Assembly (NCBI GenBank): GCA_028641055.1
Contig: CM054061.1
Coordinates: forward strand, 119,727,186-119,791,185
Length of the DNA stretch: 64,000 nt
Origin: Alopecurus myosuroides
Lineage: Eukaryota > Streptophyta > Magnoliopsida > Poales > Poaceae
Reading direction: 5' to 3'
The translations under genes were made by a program, and so were the position numbers. The notes beneath the pieces are model-generated. The model was given only the letters and a program-made list of their open reading frames with translations. It was not told where the DNA came from and searched no databases. Positions 1 through 13,371 of this stretch are shown in pieces (position 1 is the first letter of the stretch; every line of letters starts with the position of its first letter).

Positions 1-870
1 TTTTTCCTTAATTATCGAGGTGTTATGATTTATTTCGCATCTTGGTGGAGTATAAGAGGGATCAATATGACCGTAGAGATCTCTATGCTAGGACGTGATG
101 CCCATATGAAAGTACTCAATGTTAAACATGTTATTGTAACCTCACATGTAATTCTTTATGTCCACCGTCTACTTTATTTGAGAGAATGCAAGTGTGAAAC
201 CATGAACCCCGATCCTATTTTAAATATAAGAAAACACTCTAGTTACTTTACTTGCACTTTACTTTACTTGCATCTCCAATTCGAATTTACATTATCTCCA
301 TCACCACTTGCATCACAAAAATACAAAAACAATCCATTGCATATTTATTTTCTCATTTGCATTTAGTAATAGATTTAATTATTGCACATTTACTTTCAGT
401 TTTGCATTGCAACTTAGAAGTCTCACACCTTGTGCTTGACAACCACTTGGTGAGGTTGAGGGCACAAAATTCTCTACTTGTTTGCAGGATCCTCGAGAAA
501 GCTTGGAAGACAACTGCTGAAATACTGGCTCCCCAAGAGTTCGATATAAACCCTCGAGTCACCCTCGTGGGGAAGAAGGCTTGCCACTAGCTACACACTC
601 TGCACTTGGAGTCTCAACCTAGCCATCATCCGCCAAACACCTGGCCTTGTGGCTAGTTAGGGCGCCCTGTCGTGTCGACTGCGACCCGTTAGTTGACTGG
701 TGTGCGTCTCTCTTCCCCTAAACCCCCTGTACAACCTCTCAGAAGTTGCTCGCGCCGTGGCGCGAGTTTGTAAAAATCTCGGTCTTCTGAACATTTTAAT
801 CCAAAAAATTCAGGTGGGCTCTTCGCCCTCCGTTGCCTTGTTCAAAAAAAAATGTTGATAATTATTTGTC
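1..870. other. unclassified repeat-like DNA, possible LINE 3' end
   Basis: No convincing gene is seen; the short ORFs here show no recognisable domain. The segment from about 660 to 850 ends in a short A-rich run after a GC-rich stretch and a 'ctcttcgccctccgttgcc' phrase, which resembles the 3' end of grass LINE elements, but no reverse transcriptase or target-site duplication was found. The part before 600 could be retrotransposon-derived. This is inference from general appearance. Confidence 0.25.
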
Positions 871-1192
871 CCTGTGACATGTGGGCACTGGCTGTCAGTT
901 ATTGTGCCTCCGGAGATAGATTAGTGTTTTTTGTGAAAGGTTTTGCAAAATGTGGTAGCAAAATGCTCTCGATGTAGTTTATCAAAAATTTGTCAAAACT
1001 AGTAGTTTTATTTATGCTATTATCTCACAGTGTGCACTGTGCACTAGACGATCGGTGGGCTTAGAAATTAATTATTGATGGCTTGCGCTGGTGTTACCCC
1101 GTGTACTTTGAAATTCCTGCATCACATAGGCCAAGACCCGGGCTGTAGCCAGGCAGCCCGGGGCGTAGGTCCGGCGAGTACCCATGGACCGG

Positions 1193-1266
1193 AAACCTTA
1201 CACTACATTACGCTGGTGCAATCCTAAAGTCCCAAGACATGATTGCACCAGTGTAGTGTAAGGTTT
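1193..1266. repeat. imperfect inverted repeat (hairpin)
   Basis: The left arm (1193-1223) and right arm (1241-1266) are inverted copies, beginning AAACCTTACACTAC and ending CTGGTGCAATC. The left arm has five extra bases in the middle. The loop is about 17 bases. It could be a small MITE-like hairpin or the stem of a small-RNA precursor; no target-site duplication was identified. Confidence 0.6.
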
Positions 1267-2158
1267 GGGGTAATCTGGTGGCAATATGCATTCTTTTGAC
1301 ATGATTGGAGCAACTTGGCCTGGCACATTGAGCACTTCCTCTTCTCTCTGGAGCAAAGATGAGCAGTGCATCGATCAGAGAGTAGTTCTGCATCATGATC
1401 CGACATCAGCGCACTTTTACTGGCAGATATGCCATGATGCAAGTGTGTGTGCCACTCAGTTAAATCTACGGCGACAACTAGTTCAATCATTTTAACCTGT
1501 AACCGTATGTGCTACCACTAGAGACAAGGCAAGTATCACCACAACCATACAAAGGAGGACATAAGGGTGGGTTTTTCTTCTTCCAAAATTCAGGTTTAGG
1601 TAGTTAAAACTGTTTGAATAGTGTTCCTTCAGGTCAGTGAAGTGATAGAGTTCTGCAAGTAAGCTATTAATCTGAACCCTAGCATAAAGCTCAACAGCAG
1701 GAGCAACCAATCCCGGTTAGAGTCACCTTAAAACACGTAGTAATTCCTTGTACGTACGTGTTCCTCCATCTAATGTCAAAACGAGTCCCGCCTGTACTAG
1801 GGTTAGTAATCGGTAACTGACAGACCAAGTTCATAACTCCTACCAATTTTCTGAATCAAGTCTCACTTTATCCATGAGAAGAAACAGAAAAAAGATCAGC
1901 CAAATTGAAGCGCACTTGCTTGTGTAACATAGAAAATGGCAACTTCTACGGTACCTTTTACGGCTAAAGCCATAAGCAGGACCAAATCATAACAAACAAG
2001 GCCATTCACAAATCAAACCTGTCCTAGTGTAATTTAAAAGCTAACGACCGCAATATATCACCCGATAACTTGCTGCGCCCACTGGGCCTGAGAGTAGTTC
2101 GTGAATCATATATGGACACGGACACTCGAAGCATCAAGCGGTACAGTCTCTATCTCTA
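1267..2158. other. intergenic DNA, nothing recognised
   Basis: No gene, terminal repeat or RNA could be supported here. The short ORFs on either strand lack known motifs and splice context. Confidence 0.4.
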
Positions 2159-2193
2159 CTAGTTGAATGCCCGTGCGTTGCTACGGATTTCCA

Positions 2194-2405
2194 AGTTTTT
2201 TCTTCTCTCGACACAAGAAAATATAATGCACCTAAATATTTTAAAATGTATTTTTTTTAGATAGCTTACAAACCATATAGATGATATAGTATTAGATAAC
2301 AGTTTTTCTTCTCTCGACACAAGAAAATATAATGCACCTAAATATTGTAACAAGTATTTTTTTAGATAGCTTACAAACCATAGAGATGATATAGTATTAG
2401 ATAAC
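2194..2405. repeat. tandem duplication, period about 106 bp
   Basis: Two adjacent copies (about 2194-2300 and 2301-2405) share a run starting 'agttttt' and ending 'attagataac', with small indels. It lies just inside the 3' end of the minus-strand Helitron. Confidence 0.8.
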
Positions 2406-4749
2406 ACGAGCATTTGTAAACTATCAATTGATATGCATCAGCGATATCCAGAATAATCATGTTATCTCTAGTTTACAACAGTAAGTAGATAATATATTTA
2501 TCTGGCTTACAGATTGGGATAGCGTTACTCTTGTAGCACACCAACTTCCTTGCTGGCACTATGTATCTGTCTATACAATTATATACTCTAGTGTAAAGTG
2601 GAGTATATATTATTAGTCCTTCTAGTGTATTTAATCTGCTTTTTACTAAGAAGCCAAGTCCAGATTTCTTCGTGCTATATCCAGTTTCTTCTTCTGATGC
2701 AAAGCTAATTGTTGCTTTTATATGTGCTTTATACATTCCAAGCTGTGAAAATCTTGTGGTCAGTTGAACTTGTACTCTTTATTCTGCAGGATAAAATGTA
2801 ACATTTTTTTAGAGCAACTACAGGTGTAGAATACCACTTGAACTTCTAAAACATCAATAACTTTTCAGAAAAAATAACATATTAGCATGGGAGTTCTGAT
2901 AAATCAGGCAAACAAATTGGAAGGTATGATTGCTAAAAATTCTTCAGATTCAAATTCTAAAGGTTAGCACATGGTTACAAGAAAACGTGGAATGGCTTAC
3001 AAAAAAAGGGTAAATGTAGAGCAGGATTAATTAATGAACCTAATCTCTTTCGTTTTTTCTTATCCTTGTACCATGTGATGTCCATTGTCTCTAACTCCAG
3101 CAAATGAGCCGTCATGGCCAGGAGGAAGCCAAAGGCTTGCCCGTTATCCTGATATTCCACAGTCTCTCACTAATAAATCTGGAATAAGAAATAGCATGCC
3201 ATCAGGCATACAGAGACATGAATCATCTTTTACTTCAGAGACAGTAGATACTCAATGCTAGCTAGCAGCTGGCTGCATTGGCTTACACTTGGGTTGCTGA
3301 AAACAAGAGATCTTGAGGTTAGCCCCCAAAATGAGAAGTGCTGAGTTGCAATACGACAACATTTATGAGTCTTTCATTAAGGACCTTGAGAAAACAATGA
3401 CAACTGAAACTTTTCATAACATGATTGTATTTGCAAAAGGGAAATAATGATAAATTTAACATTAAAGGTTTAAACTGAATTTTGACAAGGGGTATAAAAT
3501 TTCATACATACTTAAGAATGTCTCAATGGACAAACACATACTCCCTCCGATCTAGAAAATGTGCGCTAGCTACACCTATCAGTTTTAAAGAAGCATGATG
3601 CAATGGAAAAAATGCAGAGAAGCCTATAGACTTTCATATATTAAACAACGCCAATACATGATGACAATTAAGACAAAATTCGTAAACTGGAATCAGATAT
3701 TCTACACAAGTAACATATTGAGAGCACAAAAGAGCTCACAAGCCTTTAATAAGAGGGTGGTGAAATTTAAATGAAACAATTGCATCCAAAGTTCACATAT
3801 GCAATAAACTGTATAGACAACCATTTCTTGATAGTTATTTATTCACCATGGTTTAAAATGCCTATATCCAAGGAAGCAAGCATATCAGCACACAACATGG
3901 AACGATAGTAGTATAACTCCGTATAATTACTTAAACTATTACTGTAACTCCGTGGTAACCCATATTCAAATGAATCACATGAGATCCGTGAACCACTCAT
4001 AACAACTGTAGCATCAATTTAGAGTTTCAAACAGGGCACTCACTAACCTTGCATCTGTTGCTTGTTGCGCACTTGAAGCTGATGACATACTTTGGGAGGA
4101 TTCTTTTGTTCATGTCCATTCTCCACACAATGACAATGTACAACAATGGATTCTGCATGTTAGCAAAATTTCTATGTAGTCTTCACTGTTTTAGTGGAGC
4201 TGGGAGGGCCCAACTGGGATGGTCTCTCGTAGGCATATGATCACACAATATGGGACGATAATATGTGCCTCACTGTTCTTCTGACGAACTGCGTAACCGG
4301 ACATTAAGAAGATATTCTGAACCTGCTTTAGTTCTTCTCACAGCCTAATCAAATTGATGCATTCATTAATTGGTTCTCTCGACATTCTTTCAGCTAAGAG
4401 TGTTTAATATCTATACCTATATGAATGCCTACAACATTTTATCGACTGTTCCAAATAAACAGATAGAATTGATGTTGTGACGACGGACAACTACGAATAA
4501 GAGTAGCTACAACAAGATTTCCTTGAAGCTATTTAATGATCAATAAACCAGAAGTGTAGGCAGAACACGGATTTTTTTTAAAATCTACGGAAGTAACAGT
4601 AACGATGCATTTTGCAACTATTCCCCAACTCGTAAATCGTGTTTGATAAATTTCACTTGACTATATCCATGGATGCAATCGAACAAAACAGAAAATTCAG
4701 AAGTTCGAACTCAGCTGGAGTGGAAAGGCAAAGAACCTGACTATTCATC

Positions 4750-6081
4750 TGTTGGGGCGCGAAGAGATAAACGAAAACTTTTTCCCTACGCGGCACTCCC
4801 AAGATCTAGCCGAGGTAGAAGACCACGAGTATTACCACTAGACGCGCAGGTGCGGATTATCGGTGCAGCGCGTCGGGGCAGTGCAGTCCCACGATCCGAT
4901 CCGGCCGATCCAATCCCTCGAACGTCGAAGTGATGAACGTACAGCACCTCTGCCGGTATCCACACGTACAAGGAGGAGCTCCGACGGCAGACTGCTAGGT
5001 CTGGTGCGACGGCTGGACTGAGTGGGGCTAGGGTTCCCAACGCATGGGAGAGTGGACTAACGTGCCCGCTGGGCAACCTACGCCCCTCTTTATACAGCGT
5101 ATGGTAATGGGCTTCACAACACTTGTGGCCCATCCCCTCTGTGAGTCCGACTCACAAAACCAGTCCATTTCCGGTTCGGGTCCAACCCGACCAATACTTG
5201 CTCCCGCTCTTAAGTGTGTGACCCTGCAGGCTCATGGCGACATGGACACGATTGGAGTCCTACTCCCAATCGATCAATCGGTAGCGGCTCCTAGCAGAAC
5301 GTGTCGACTCCCAAGTCTCATTGAGTCATAACGACATACCTTTCAATGTGATATTCATCTTAGTCCCTTTTGCCTCACGATATACCTTGTCGAGCTATAG
5401 TCGATTTATCGTCATCCCTTAAATAGCTCAACTCTGTTCTCGATCCGTGATATGTGATTCATCTGACTAACTCTTAGTCAACCGACACAGTTAACACTTA
5501 ACTGAGTCGCGCATAGCCATGCTTCCTGAATCATATCACTCGAGAGGGCCCAGAGAATATCTCTCCATTCGGAGGGGCAAAATCCCATCTTGATTATCCA
5601 TATCACGCATCTTGCTTCTCATTCGACCCGAACTCTGCCTTTATAGCTGCCTTGTCACAGAACAACGTTTGACAGAACCTAAGTCGGTGATCCACAACTC
5701 GGATTGTGCGACAACCTCAGGTCTAAGGATTACGTTGATTGAGACATGCAAATGACGACTTGATCGTTGCATATCAATGTGGGTCAGTCCGACTTGCTAA
5801 ACTCTTTAGCCAAGTCCGTGAACGTTGGAATGGCATCACCATGCCCATGACAAGTGGAACCGTGTCATCAGCCAACACTCACATTAGTCTAGGGTGTGTG
5901 TCCAGCACAACCTAAATGACCAAGGACAATCTAGTATGAACAACGTGAATATATAGTTCCACAATCGAATCACATATTCAATAACATATATCAGATGTTC
6001 AAAACAAGGACAACTTAATAACTTTATGAATACAGTGGGAATTACATCATACATGATTGCCTCTAGGGCATATTCCTAACA
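4750..6081 (-). mobile_element. solo LTR, Copia BARE/Angela-like start
   Basis: On the minus strand it starts TGTTAGGAATATGCCCTAGA, very like the start of Triticeae BARE/WIS/Angela-type LTRs (family resemblance recalled, not searched). On the plus strand it opens TGTTGGGG, so it has TG...CA ends. The 5-bp duplication TCATC flanks it at 4745-4749 and 6082-6086. No internal domain adjoins it, so it is a solo LTR left by LTR-LTR recombination. A TATAAA box on the minus strand (5089-5094) is consistent with the LTR promoter. Short ORFs inside it are not genes. Confidence 0.85.
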
Positions 6082-6270
6082 TCATCTTCCAGAATCTATG
6101 CCCCACCGCCGTGGTCACGTCCGCCGGCGTGGCGTATCTAGCATATTCAGTCATTTTTTCAAGAGTAAACATAATAAATAAATAAATAACTATTCAGTCT
6201 AGACAATGAAAAACAAAGTTCACATATTTCCTGATATAGATTGGAATTTCTATTGATAACAAAAACACCA

Positions 6271-7356
6271 TCAATTATAGCAAGAAAATTGAGTTATATA
6301 CCTTAACTGATACGCAACGTTTTCTCTTGATCTTTGATAAATTGAAATCGTTTTCCATGCCATTGCCAACCATCGGGCAATAGACCATAAACTGAATACA
6401 TGCAAGTTAGGGACTGTTTGCATCAAGCCAAAGAAGTGCATGCACCCATGCTCAAAAGAAAGAAGCGATGAATGGAAGCCAACAAAGAAACAGGCATTTG
6501 AATCATCCATAGTAATTATTACTTTTGCCACACTTCTGGGGTTTGTATATTAAATCATTTCGCAAAACAAAGGTTGTTGTATCTTCGAATTGACATTTAA
6601 ATCATGAAGCGATGCATGTAACGCATCAACAGAAGTTGTTGTACCTTTCAAGTGAGAAAACAAATCAAATTGACAGAGGGCTTCGGATTCAGGCCCTCCA
6701 AATCGGGCACTCCATGCCCAGAACTGGGAGCAAGGACTCCTTACGGTGACCATAAACAACGCTGCACCATGACCGTCAGCAGTGGCGCTCGGTTGGCACA
6801 ATGCGAGCGCCCCGCGGTCATCCTCCACACAAGCCGCCGAGGTGTGCACGCCGGCTGCCGGATGCTCCACACAAGAGTAGATTACACATCAGTTGGTGAA
6901 GTGCTGCACCCAGGAATTAAGGAAACGACGAGTTGCACAGAGGCATTTTGTCAAACACGTAAGTGCAGACCCAAGTGTTACCTGAGGAACAGAGGTCCTG
7001 GAGGTCGCGTTGTGGCCTCGGGCTTGAAGGCGAAGAAGGCTCGGAGCCATTGGCCGGCCTGGATGCCGCACTTGTCGAGGCGAGGCCCCTTCAGTACATA
7101 CCAGGCGCACCTCCACGGACGGCTCGCAGGTGCTGGTGGTTAGCTCGAGTAGCGGCGTGGTCAGCCACTCCTCCGCCAGTGGAGGCGACGACCTGCAGTA
7201 GGCAGCGCGCGACGGTTGGAAGCTGCGGTGGTGGCGGCGGGATGGAACCCTAACATCCTCGCTCACGAAATGTTTTGGTCGAGGCCGTCCCTTCCGGGAG
7301 GATCGCGTTTGACATGCAGTTTTATTTTTTTGATGCGTGTGAAGGAAGGGCAACAA
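6271..7356 (-). other. exon-like captured fragments inside Helitron, unrecognised
   Basis: Several minus-strand open stretches lie here, including a GC-rich one (6889-7356) that resembles a first exon, with a potential GT donor after an SVEVRL-like end near 7105. A second stretch (6271-6531) is open for 86 codons. I do not recognise the parent gene. Composition changes sharply from the AT-rich surroundings, which fits captured host sequence. Function is doubtful. Confidence 0.3.
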
Positions 7357-9815
7357 AGGGAGCTAGCGATACGCATGGAGATGACGCCAATCAGGGGATT
7401 TGATTGTGTAGCATTGCCTTATCTGCAGCTAACGATCGGTTGATTCCTTTTTTAGTGTATCTATGAAAGATGCGGACGACCCCGATGGTCTGCCATAGCA
7501 CGTACTACGTACGTCCAACTCCCATTTAATAGTAAAGATTTTATCGTAAAGATAAGGCTGCATGCATGTAGCTAACAAATCTAACAAACTTGACAAGATA
7601 AGGCTACATGCAAGAAAACAAATTAGTGCGGTGACATTCTTTCTGTAATTTTAGTGAAGTGTGACACCATACCACCGCAGCAACCTTAATAGTACAGATC
7701 TCTACTACTTAAAAGATAACATTCGTTCCGTCTTCGCCCAGCTAAGCGATACGTCGTCCGTTCGTCAAACGGCCCCTCACAAAAAGTTTTGTGTTATCTC
7801 AAGGCTGAATAGAAGTACGAGGTAGGCTGTTGATATTTAATCAAAAGTAAGTTATAATTATTCCTAAATACAAAATGTTTATTACTTCAGATATCTTACC
7901 TCTGTATTATCTCGATTTTGATGCTTTGGCTCATAAAACATCAGATTGTGTTGTGAGAAGAGGACACTAACCTGAATGTTGGATAAATCTAGTGCAATTA
8001 TGTTTAAGAATAAATATACGAATATACTTACGGATGTGACGCCATCGTATACCATTTATGACACAATATTAAGAGGGACGTATCTGCATGTATAGCAAAG
8101 GTGTAAGCTCACACCATTGACTTTTTAACCCATTCACCATGTTTGTACTAAATGTACAGTAGCTCACAAGGAATGGGAGCATGTGCTGCAAATTCTCTTG
8201 CTCTCTAAATCAAGAAGCATGGCATTGGTAGAATCAACTTATTACTTTGTTCTCTATATTGACAGGCATGGCTAACTTTTTCTAATTTTTGAGGTAAAGG
8301 TCACTATCATGTTGTTGCTCCTCTGTCATGACATGAAGATATGATCTGTGATATTCAAGTGCATTTCTGGTTTCTGATCTGATGTTTTGCTCGGCCGACG
8401 TCTGATCTGATTTAATTTTTTTGTTTACAATAACATTCAAGTGCTCGGCTGATGCGTGATCTGATTTGAGTTTTTGTTGACAGTAATATTCAAGTGCTCG
8501 GCTAATGTCGCCGTCAAGCCCTCCAGCTTGCTGGAAGCAGCAAGAAAGAGCAGAAGTGAATGGACGAGGTTCCTGCATTGCACTGTCAGCTGTAGAAAAT
8601 AGGCTGGAAATTCTCATCTTGGGGCGATCGTGATTTAAACTATATTTTGGTGCGCACGCATATAGGATCCTCGAGCAGTCTTTCCCTAGCGCAGCAGTAG
8701 AGCTGTTGCATTTGCATCAACCTTTTAGCGAAACAACTAAATTTTCTGGCATTTCTTATGCTTTTATAGGACACCTTTAGCTATATCCATCATTTTGTTA
8801 AAATAGGGTTACAGATTTGAAGCAATTAACAACACAAGATTTCCATGTCTACCAAAAGGTTCCTTTTGAATTAAGATAATTTTGAACTCAGTGGTATTGA
8901 TGTTGGTGTACTTACACTCAGTTTCACCGACTCAGATGTTGCTATATTTGCACTCATTATCCATGACTACACAATTCATTTGATTCTCCACCGCCGCCTT
9001 CACCACCGCCATCCTTCTCCTTGTCCAAGCCGTCGCTGTCGTGAGTCAGCATGGGATTGCTATCGGTGCTCTCCCGAGCAAGACACTGGGTAGTTGATTT
9101 CAGTGGGCAAAGTTCCACGGGGCACGACGTCAGCGTCTCTGCGTGAGATCCAGGGTAAAAGGAAGATGGCGTGCTGAATGAATCACCTTAACCTACCTAC
9201 CTTAGTTTTTGGGTTCTCAAATGTTAATTCAACAATTTATCTTTCCTGTTGAAATGATTCATTTTGCTGTTTCCCAGTTTTTCGGATGTTCATTTAATCT
9301 CGAATTCTACTTAATGTGCCCATATTATTTTCAAGTAACACGCATCTTCTTTTTAACCGGTTATTTCTCCCTTTAACCTGCAGGTTTTCTGTCTGGAGCC
9401 TTTGTTTTTTTGCTCATAGTTATTATATGACAACTGATAATGGATTGTCAAAAACTTTCTAGAACAATTGTTTTTTCTATAACAACCCTTTTTATCTAAT
9501 GATGCTGGGATTACAAATGTCAATGAATTATAATATCAAGAACTAGTTCTTTCTCCATTCTGTCTGTAATAAGATCTCAGAACAAATTTCCTTGAACGAA
9601 TCATTTGCTTGTATTTTTGCCCGGCCATACATAATGCAGAGAAGGGAGAGCCAGCTGCCTTTACTTCTTTTTTATTGGATAGCGTCATCAATGCCCGGTG
9701 CATAATCTGTATGTAACGGAGTACAGTCTGCATATTTCTTGACTGTTATTCCTGAGATATATATATTCTGGAGGCAATTGTGTTTCGGCAATGGAGGTGT
9801 GTGTCCAGCTTCTCA

Positions 9816-12757
9816 TCACCACTACTAATAAAAGACCGAGAGGGTCAGATCCAAAAGATCTTGACCGCACAACCACCATATCCTACGGTTCAAATTTAGT
9901 CCGTGTTTGACGCCTCATCACGCAGGAACAGACAACAACCGCACCACGTTAATCAATCCCCCTTCGATGCTCTTTCTTTCCCATGGCCATCGCACGCCGC
10001 GTCTCTCCGACAAGACCCGCCGCCGCCCTCCGCTGCGTGAGTCCGCCGCGCGACCCTGCCGATCCATTCGCCATCATGCACGCCGCATCTCTGCGACAAG
10101 GCCGTTGCCACCCATCGGTGCGCGGGTCTACACGCCGGTGGATGAGTCCGCCGCGCCGGCCTCTTGACGACTCACAGACCGCCGGCCGCTCGCCCTAACG
10201 CCAGCACGGGCGCCCACCAGTCGCTCGCCACACGCCTGGCATATCGCCGCTGCTCTCATTCCTCGAGACAGAGTCCCACCATGCCATGGCCCTGCTGCCC
10301 TGGTATCCTGCTCGACGACGTTGACCAGGAGGCGACAGGGATAACGCTGTTGGCCCGCTGCCCTGCTGTGCCGACGCCTGCAACGTCGGCTCGACCCCAC
10401 TCCTCGCGGGGAGAAAACATACAAGCTCAGGCTAAACGCCATGCAGGATTCATGGGGTTCGCCAAGGACGAATTCCAAGTTTACCTTGCATAAATTTTGT
10501 CTCGTCGCCAGGTTGATTGAATGGTGAACGGTTCTTGTTTGTAGAAATGCGTCTGCGGCAGCGCGTAAGGGCAAGTACAGCGCATGGACGCTTAAGGAGG
10601 CGCTTAAGTGAATAAAAAAAAAGTGAATCGGTGTTAGCGTCTATGGCTGCAACGCAGAGACAGATATAGGCGCTTGTACAGCAGCCTTTTGGAGTCGTAG
10701 CTATGAAGAAAAAAAGTTTAGCGGCCGGCGCTTCATGTTGCGCCGACGCTAGCCTGGTTTCGAGACTCAGCCAGGATTACGATGAAACGGCCGGGATTCA
10801 GGGTCTAACTTCCCGGGATTAAATGCTAAGCGCCTGGTCTAAGCGTCCCGTTGTATATGCTCTAAGTGGCTGGCTCTCCATTTCTCCATCAACATGGCAG
10901 TTCAGTTCCAACAATTTAGAAAGGAAAATGTGAATGGTTATTGCGGTTCTTTCAGGTTGGTATGCACATCACAATCTGTATGGTCTATTTTGAAATGCAG
11001 TCGAACTTGATACTTCTATTTTTTCTAAGGATTGTAGTTCAGTCCCAACAAGTAGGAATAAAATTTCTCATTTTATTTTTCTACTGATGGTAGTTCAGTC
11101 CTAGCAATCAGAAAGGGGAAAAATCGACAATGGATAGTGCAGGCCTAGCAGGTTAGTATGCGCATCCCTATGTGTATGGTTTATGGTTAAATGCAGTCCA
11201 ACTTTGATATTTAGATAAAGATGAAAGCACAAAATTTTGTGATAACTCGCTGAAAAAGTTCATGTCGTGCATGGATTGTTGTCTATCATCTCTTACTGTG
11301 AGAAGAATATATACACATTTTTGTTTGATATAATAATTAAGTATCGACGTTAGCTATTGTTTGTACCATCTCTTGGTGTGACAAAAGGACTGTTGTTGAA
11401 ACCTTGGCATGTACATTAGTCTCGCCATTCATGGCATAGAGGATCTGCACAAAGAAATGAGCATGGCAACCACCACCCTCTTGTAGTCTTGCTATAATTA
11501 TCCATAATTTGCAGATACTACACTGAACTTTCTCATTCTCACATGAAGGTTTATGTGGCCATTCTTCTTTTCAGCACCCTTGATTCGACCAAACCATGTT
11601 TGAAGCTTTCACATTAGTATCCACTGTCTCCAGAAATTGCACTCTAAGAAGCTTTGGTGATTTTAAGCCAGCCCAAATGTCCTTTTAGTGGAGCACATAT
11701 GCATATCTAGGTTGTTATTGTGCACACAATTGCATTCGATTTCTATCGGCGTGGCGGCAACTTTCTGTTTAGATGTGTGATCGGTGTATTTTGTCTCATA
11801 TTGGATACTTTGTTTTCAGTGGTATATATCAATATAGAATTGAAGGTAATATTATATGATAGCTCTTCCTATACAGAACACTCAAGATGAGGTCAAGAAA
11901 TCTAAGAAAAAAGTAATTTGAAGGGTTGGTAATTTATGTATCTTGCTATTTTTGCAACAATATTTCCGAAGAATGTTACGTTCACTGGCTTCCTTGCACC
12001 TCACTATTGAATACCGAAACCGGTGCATCTCAGATTGATATTTTATCTTGCACATTCTGAAAATAAAGTTCTGATTCATTTGTATGTCACAGCTTACAGC
12101 CAGAAAATCTTGTATTCTGGAATAACCTGTACAATTTCTTTTGTTCTAAGTAATAAAAAAACCCATTTTCTGGTAGATACCGGCGCACATGTACATTCTT
12201 TATTATTTTGGCAAGTTTAGTTTATTTCCTTTAAACATTTTATTTCGCAAGTTGTGTGTGTTATTTTTACACGAAGTCGGTTTACTATGGCTATGGTAAA
12301 CTTTTTTGGATGCGAAAAAAGAAGTTATTTAGGATATGTCCACAATATTCCGTTTGTTTTCGATATTTCTACAATATTCTCTTGGTTTGTAAAGGTGTCG
12401 GCAACAATTATTATTTTCTAAATAACATACACTTATGTGATGACAACGAGGGACCGTTGCAGCCATACTTTTCAACAAACATGACACTTGTGATGCAACA
12501 AGCAACCGAAACATAATACTCGATGGTCGATGAAAATTGTAATTCATAACCAATCATAACTTTACAAATAAATAGGTGGCAACTTTCATTTCAGGACGGC
12601 AAGTAAAGGCGTAGATTATGGAAATAACATCAACATGCGCATGTGTATATTATTTATTATTTGGGAAAATTAGATTATGATAAATAGTAGGAATATCAAA
12701 TAGGATAAACAAACAAATCCTAATATTACACGTGCAATGCACGTGCAGGTTTACTAG
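9816..12757 (+). mobile_element. Helitron, inner element of nested pair
   Basis: The 5' end TCACCACTACTAATAAAAG follows an A at 9815. The 3' end has a hairpin (CACGTGCaatGCACGTG, about 12730-12746) and then CTAG at 12754-12757, followed by T. A GC-rich segment (about 9960-10570) looks like captured exon material, but no domain is recognised. Both ends match the Helitron rule (5' TC, 3' hairpin plus CTRR, inserted in AT). Confidence 0.6.
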
Positions 12758-13276
12758 TGTCCATAGATGTGGAAAATCTTGCCAGCGAGAGATGCTTGTG
12801 GGGTGCCAAACCATGGGCTTTGTGCTTAAATGCAGCCAGAGTTGAACTGCCGTTTAGTGGCCACGGTCTGTGGAGAGTGCCATAACTTTGGGTTTGTGCC
12901 AACATTATGTTATACTTCAATTTGCACTCCCTCAGTTTCATATTATTAGCCGTTTTGGCAAACAGAGGTAGTACAACGACAAATCACCACGTGGTAGTAT
13001 GCATACACAATGAAATCAAAGAGGTCTAAGGATGTGTACGCTTTAGCAATCAGGTCTTTGTTTTTGTTTGATTTTTTGGTTTATATACACCATATTTGCT
13101 ATGTATACATTTTCTTTGTTGCTGTCAGTACATCTATTTGTTTCTTTCTGGGTTACGAGGTATCTTACAAATTGAGCTCCCGGATCTCATTCTGTGGTTA
13201 AAAGAAGGAAAGGAGAGGTAAATAGAGCCTCATTTATGGACAATGAATCTTGAGAAATTATTTTGAAAATATGCTC

Positions 13277-13371
13277 CTCCCTCCAATCCTAAAAAAAGTG
13301 TCGCAAGTTACACCATGAGTTAGACCAATATTAGTTGTTTTTTCATGACATTCTTTTAGAATCGGAGGGAG
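13277..13371. mobile_element. Stowaway-type MITE, degenerate
   Basis: Terminal inverted repeats CTCCCTCCaATcCTAAAA and TTTTAGAATCGGAGGGAG enclose about 95 bp, with a TA on the right side only. The left TA is lost. It lies inside the outer Helitron. Confidence 0.7.

Larger units (their letters stand above)
2159..7538 (-). mobile_element. Helitron (minus orientation), non-autonomous, host to a solo LTR
   Basis: Read on the minus strand the element begins TCTTTACTATTAAATGGGAG at 7538 and ends with a hairpin (CCGT/ACGG arms around 2170-2190) followed by CTAG at 2162-2159. The flanking bases are A on the 5' side and T on the 3' side, as expected for Helitron insertion between A and T. No Rep/helicase ORF is visible, so it is non-autonomous. 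The interior holds captured-looking GC-rich and exon-like pieces (6550-7260) and a solo LTR with its own target-site duplication (4745-6086). The 3' end is strong; the 5' end is a motif match and less certain. Confidence 0.6.

Noticed and set aside
3543..3640. Stowaway MITE starting CTCCCTCCGATCTAG at 3543
   Set aside because: Only one terminus is present; no inverted partner or second TA was found nearby.
4673..5331. Short ORFs at the start of the solo LTR
   Set aside because: They cross the LTR boundary and lie on both strands; the solo LTR with its duplication explains the sequence.
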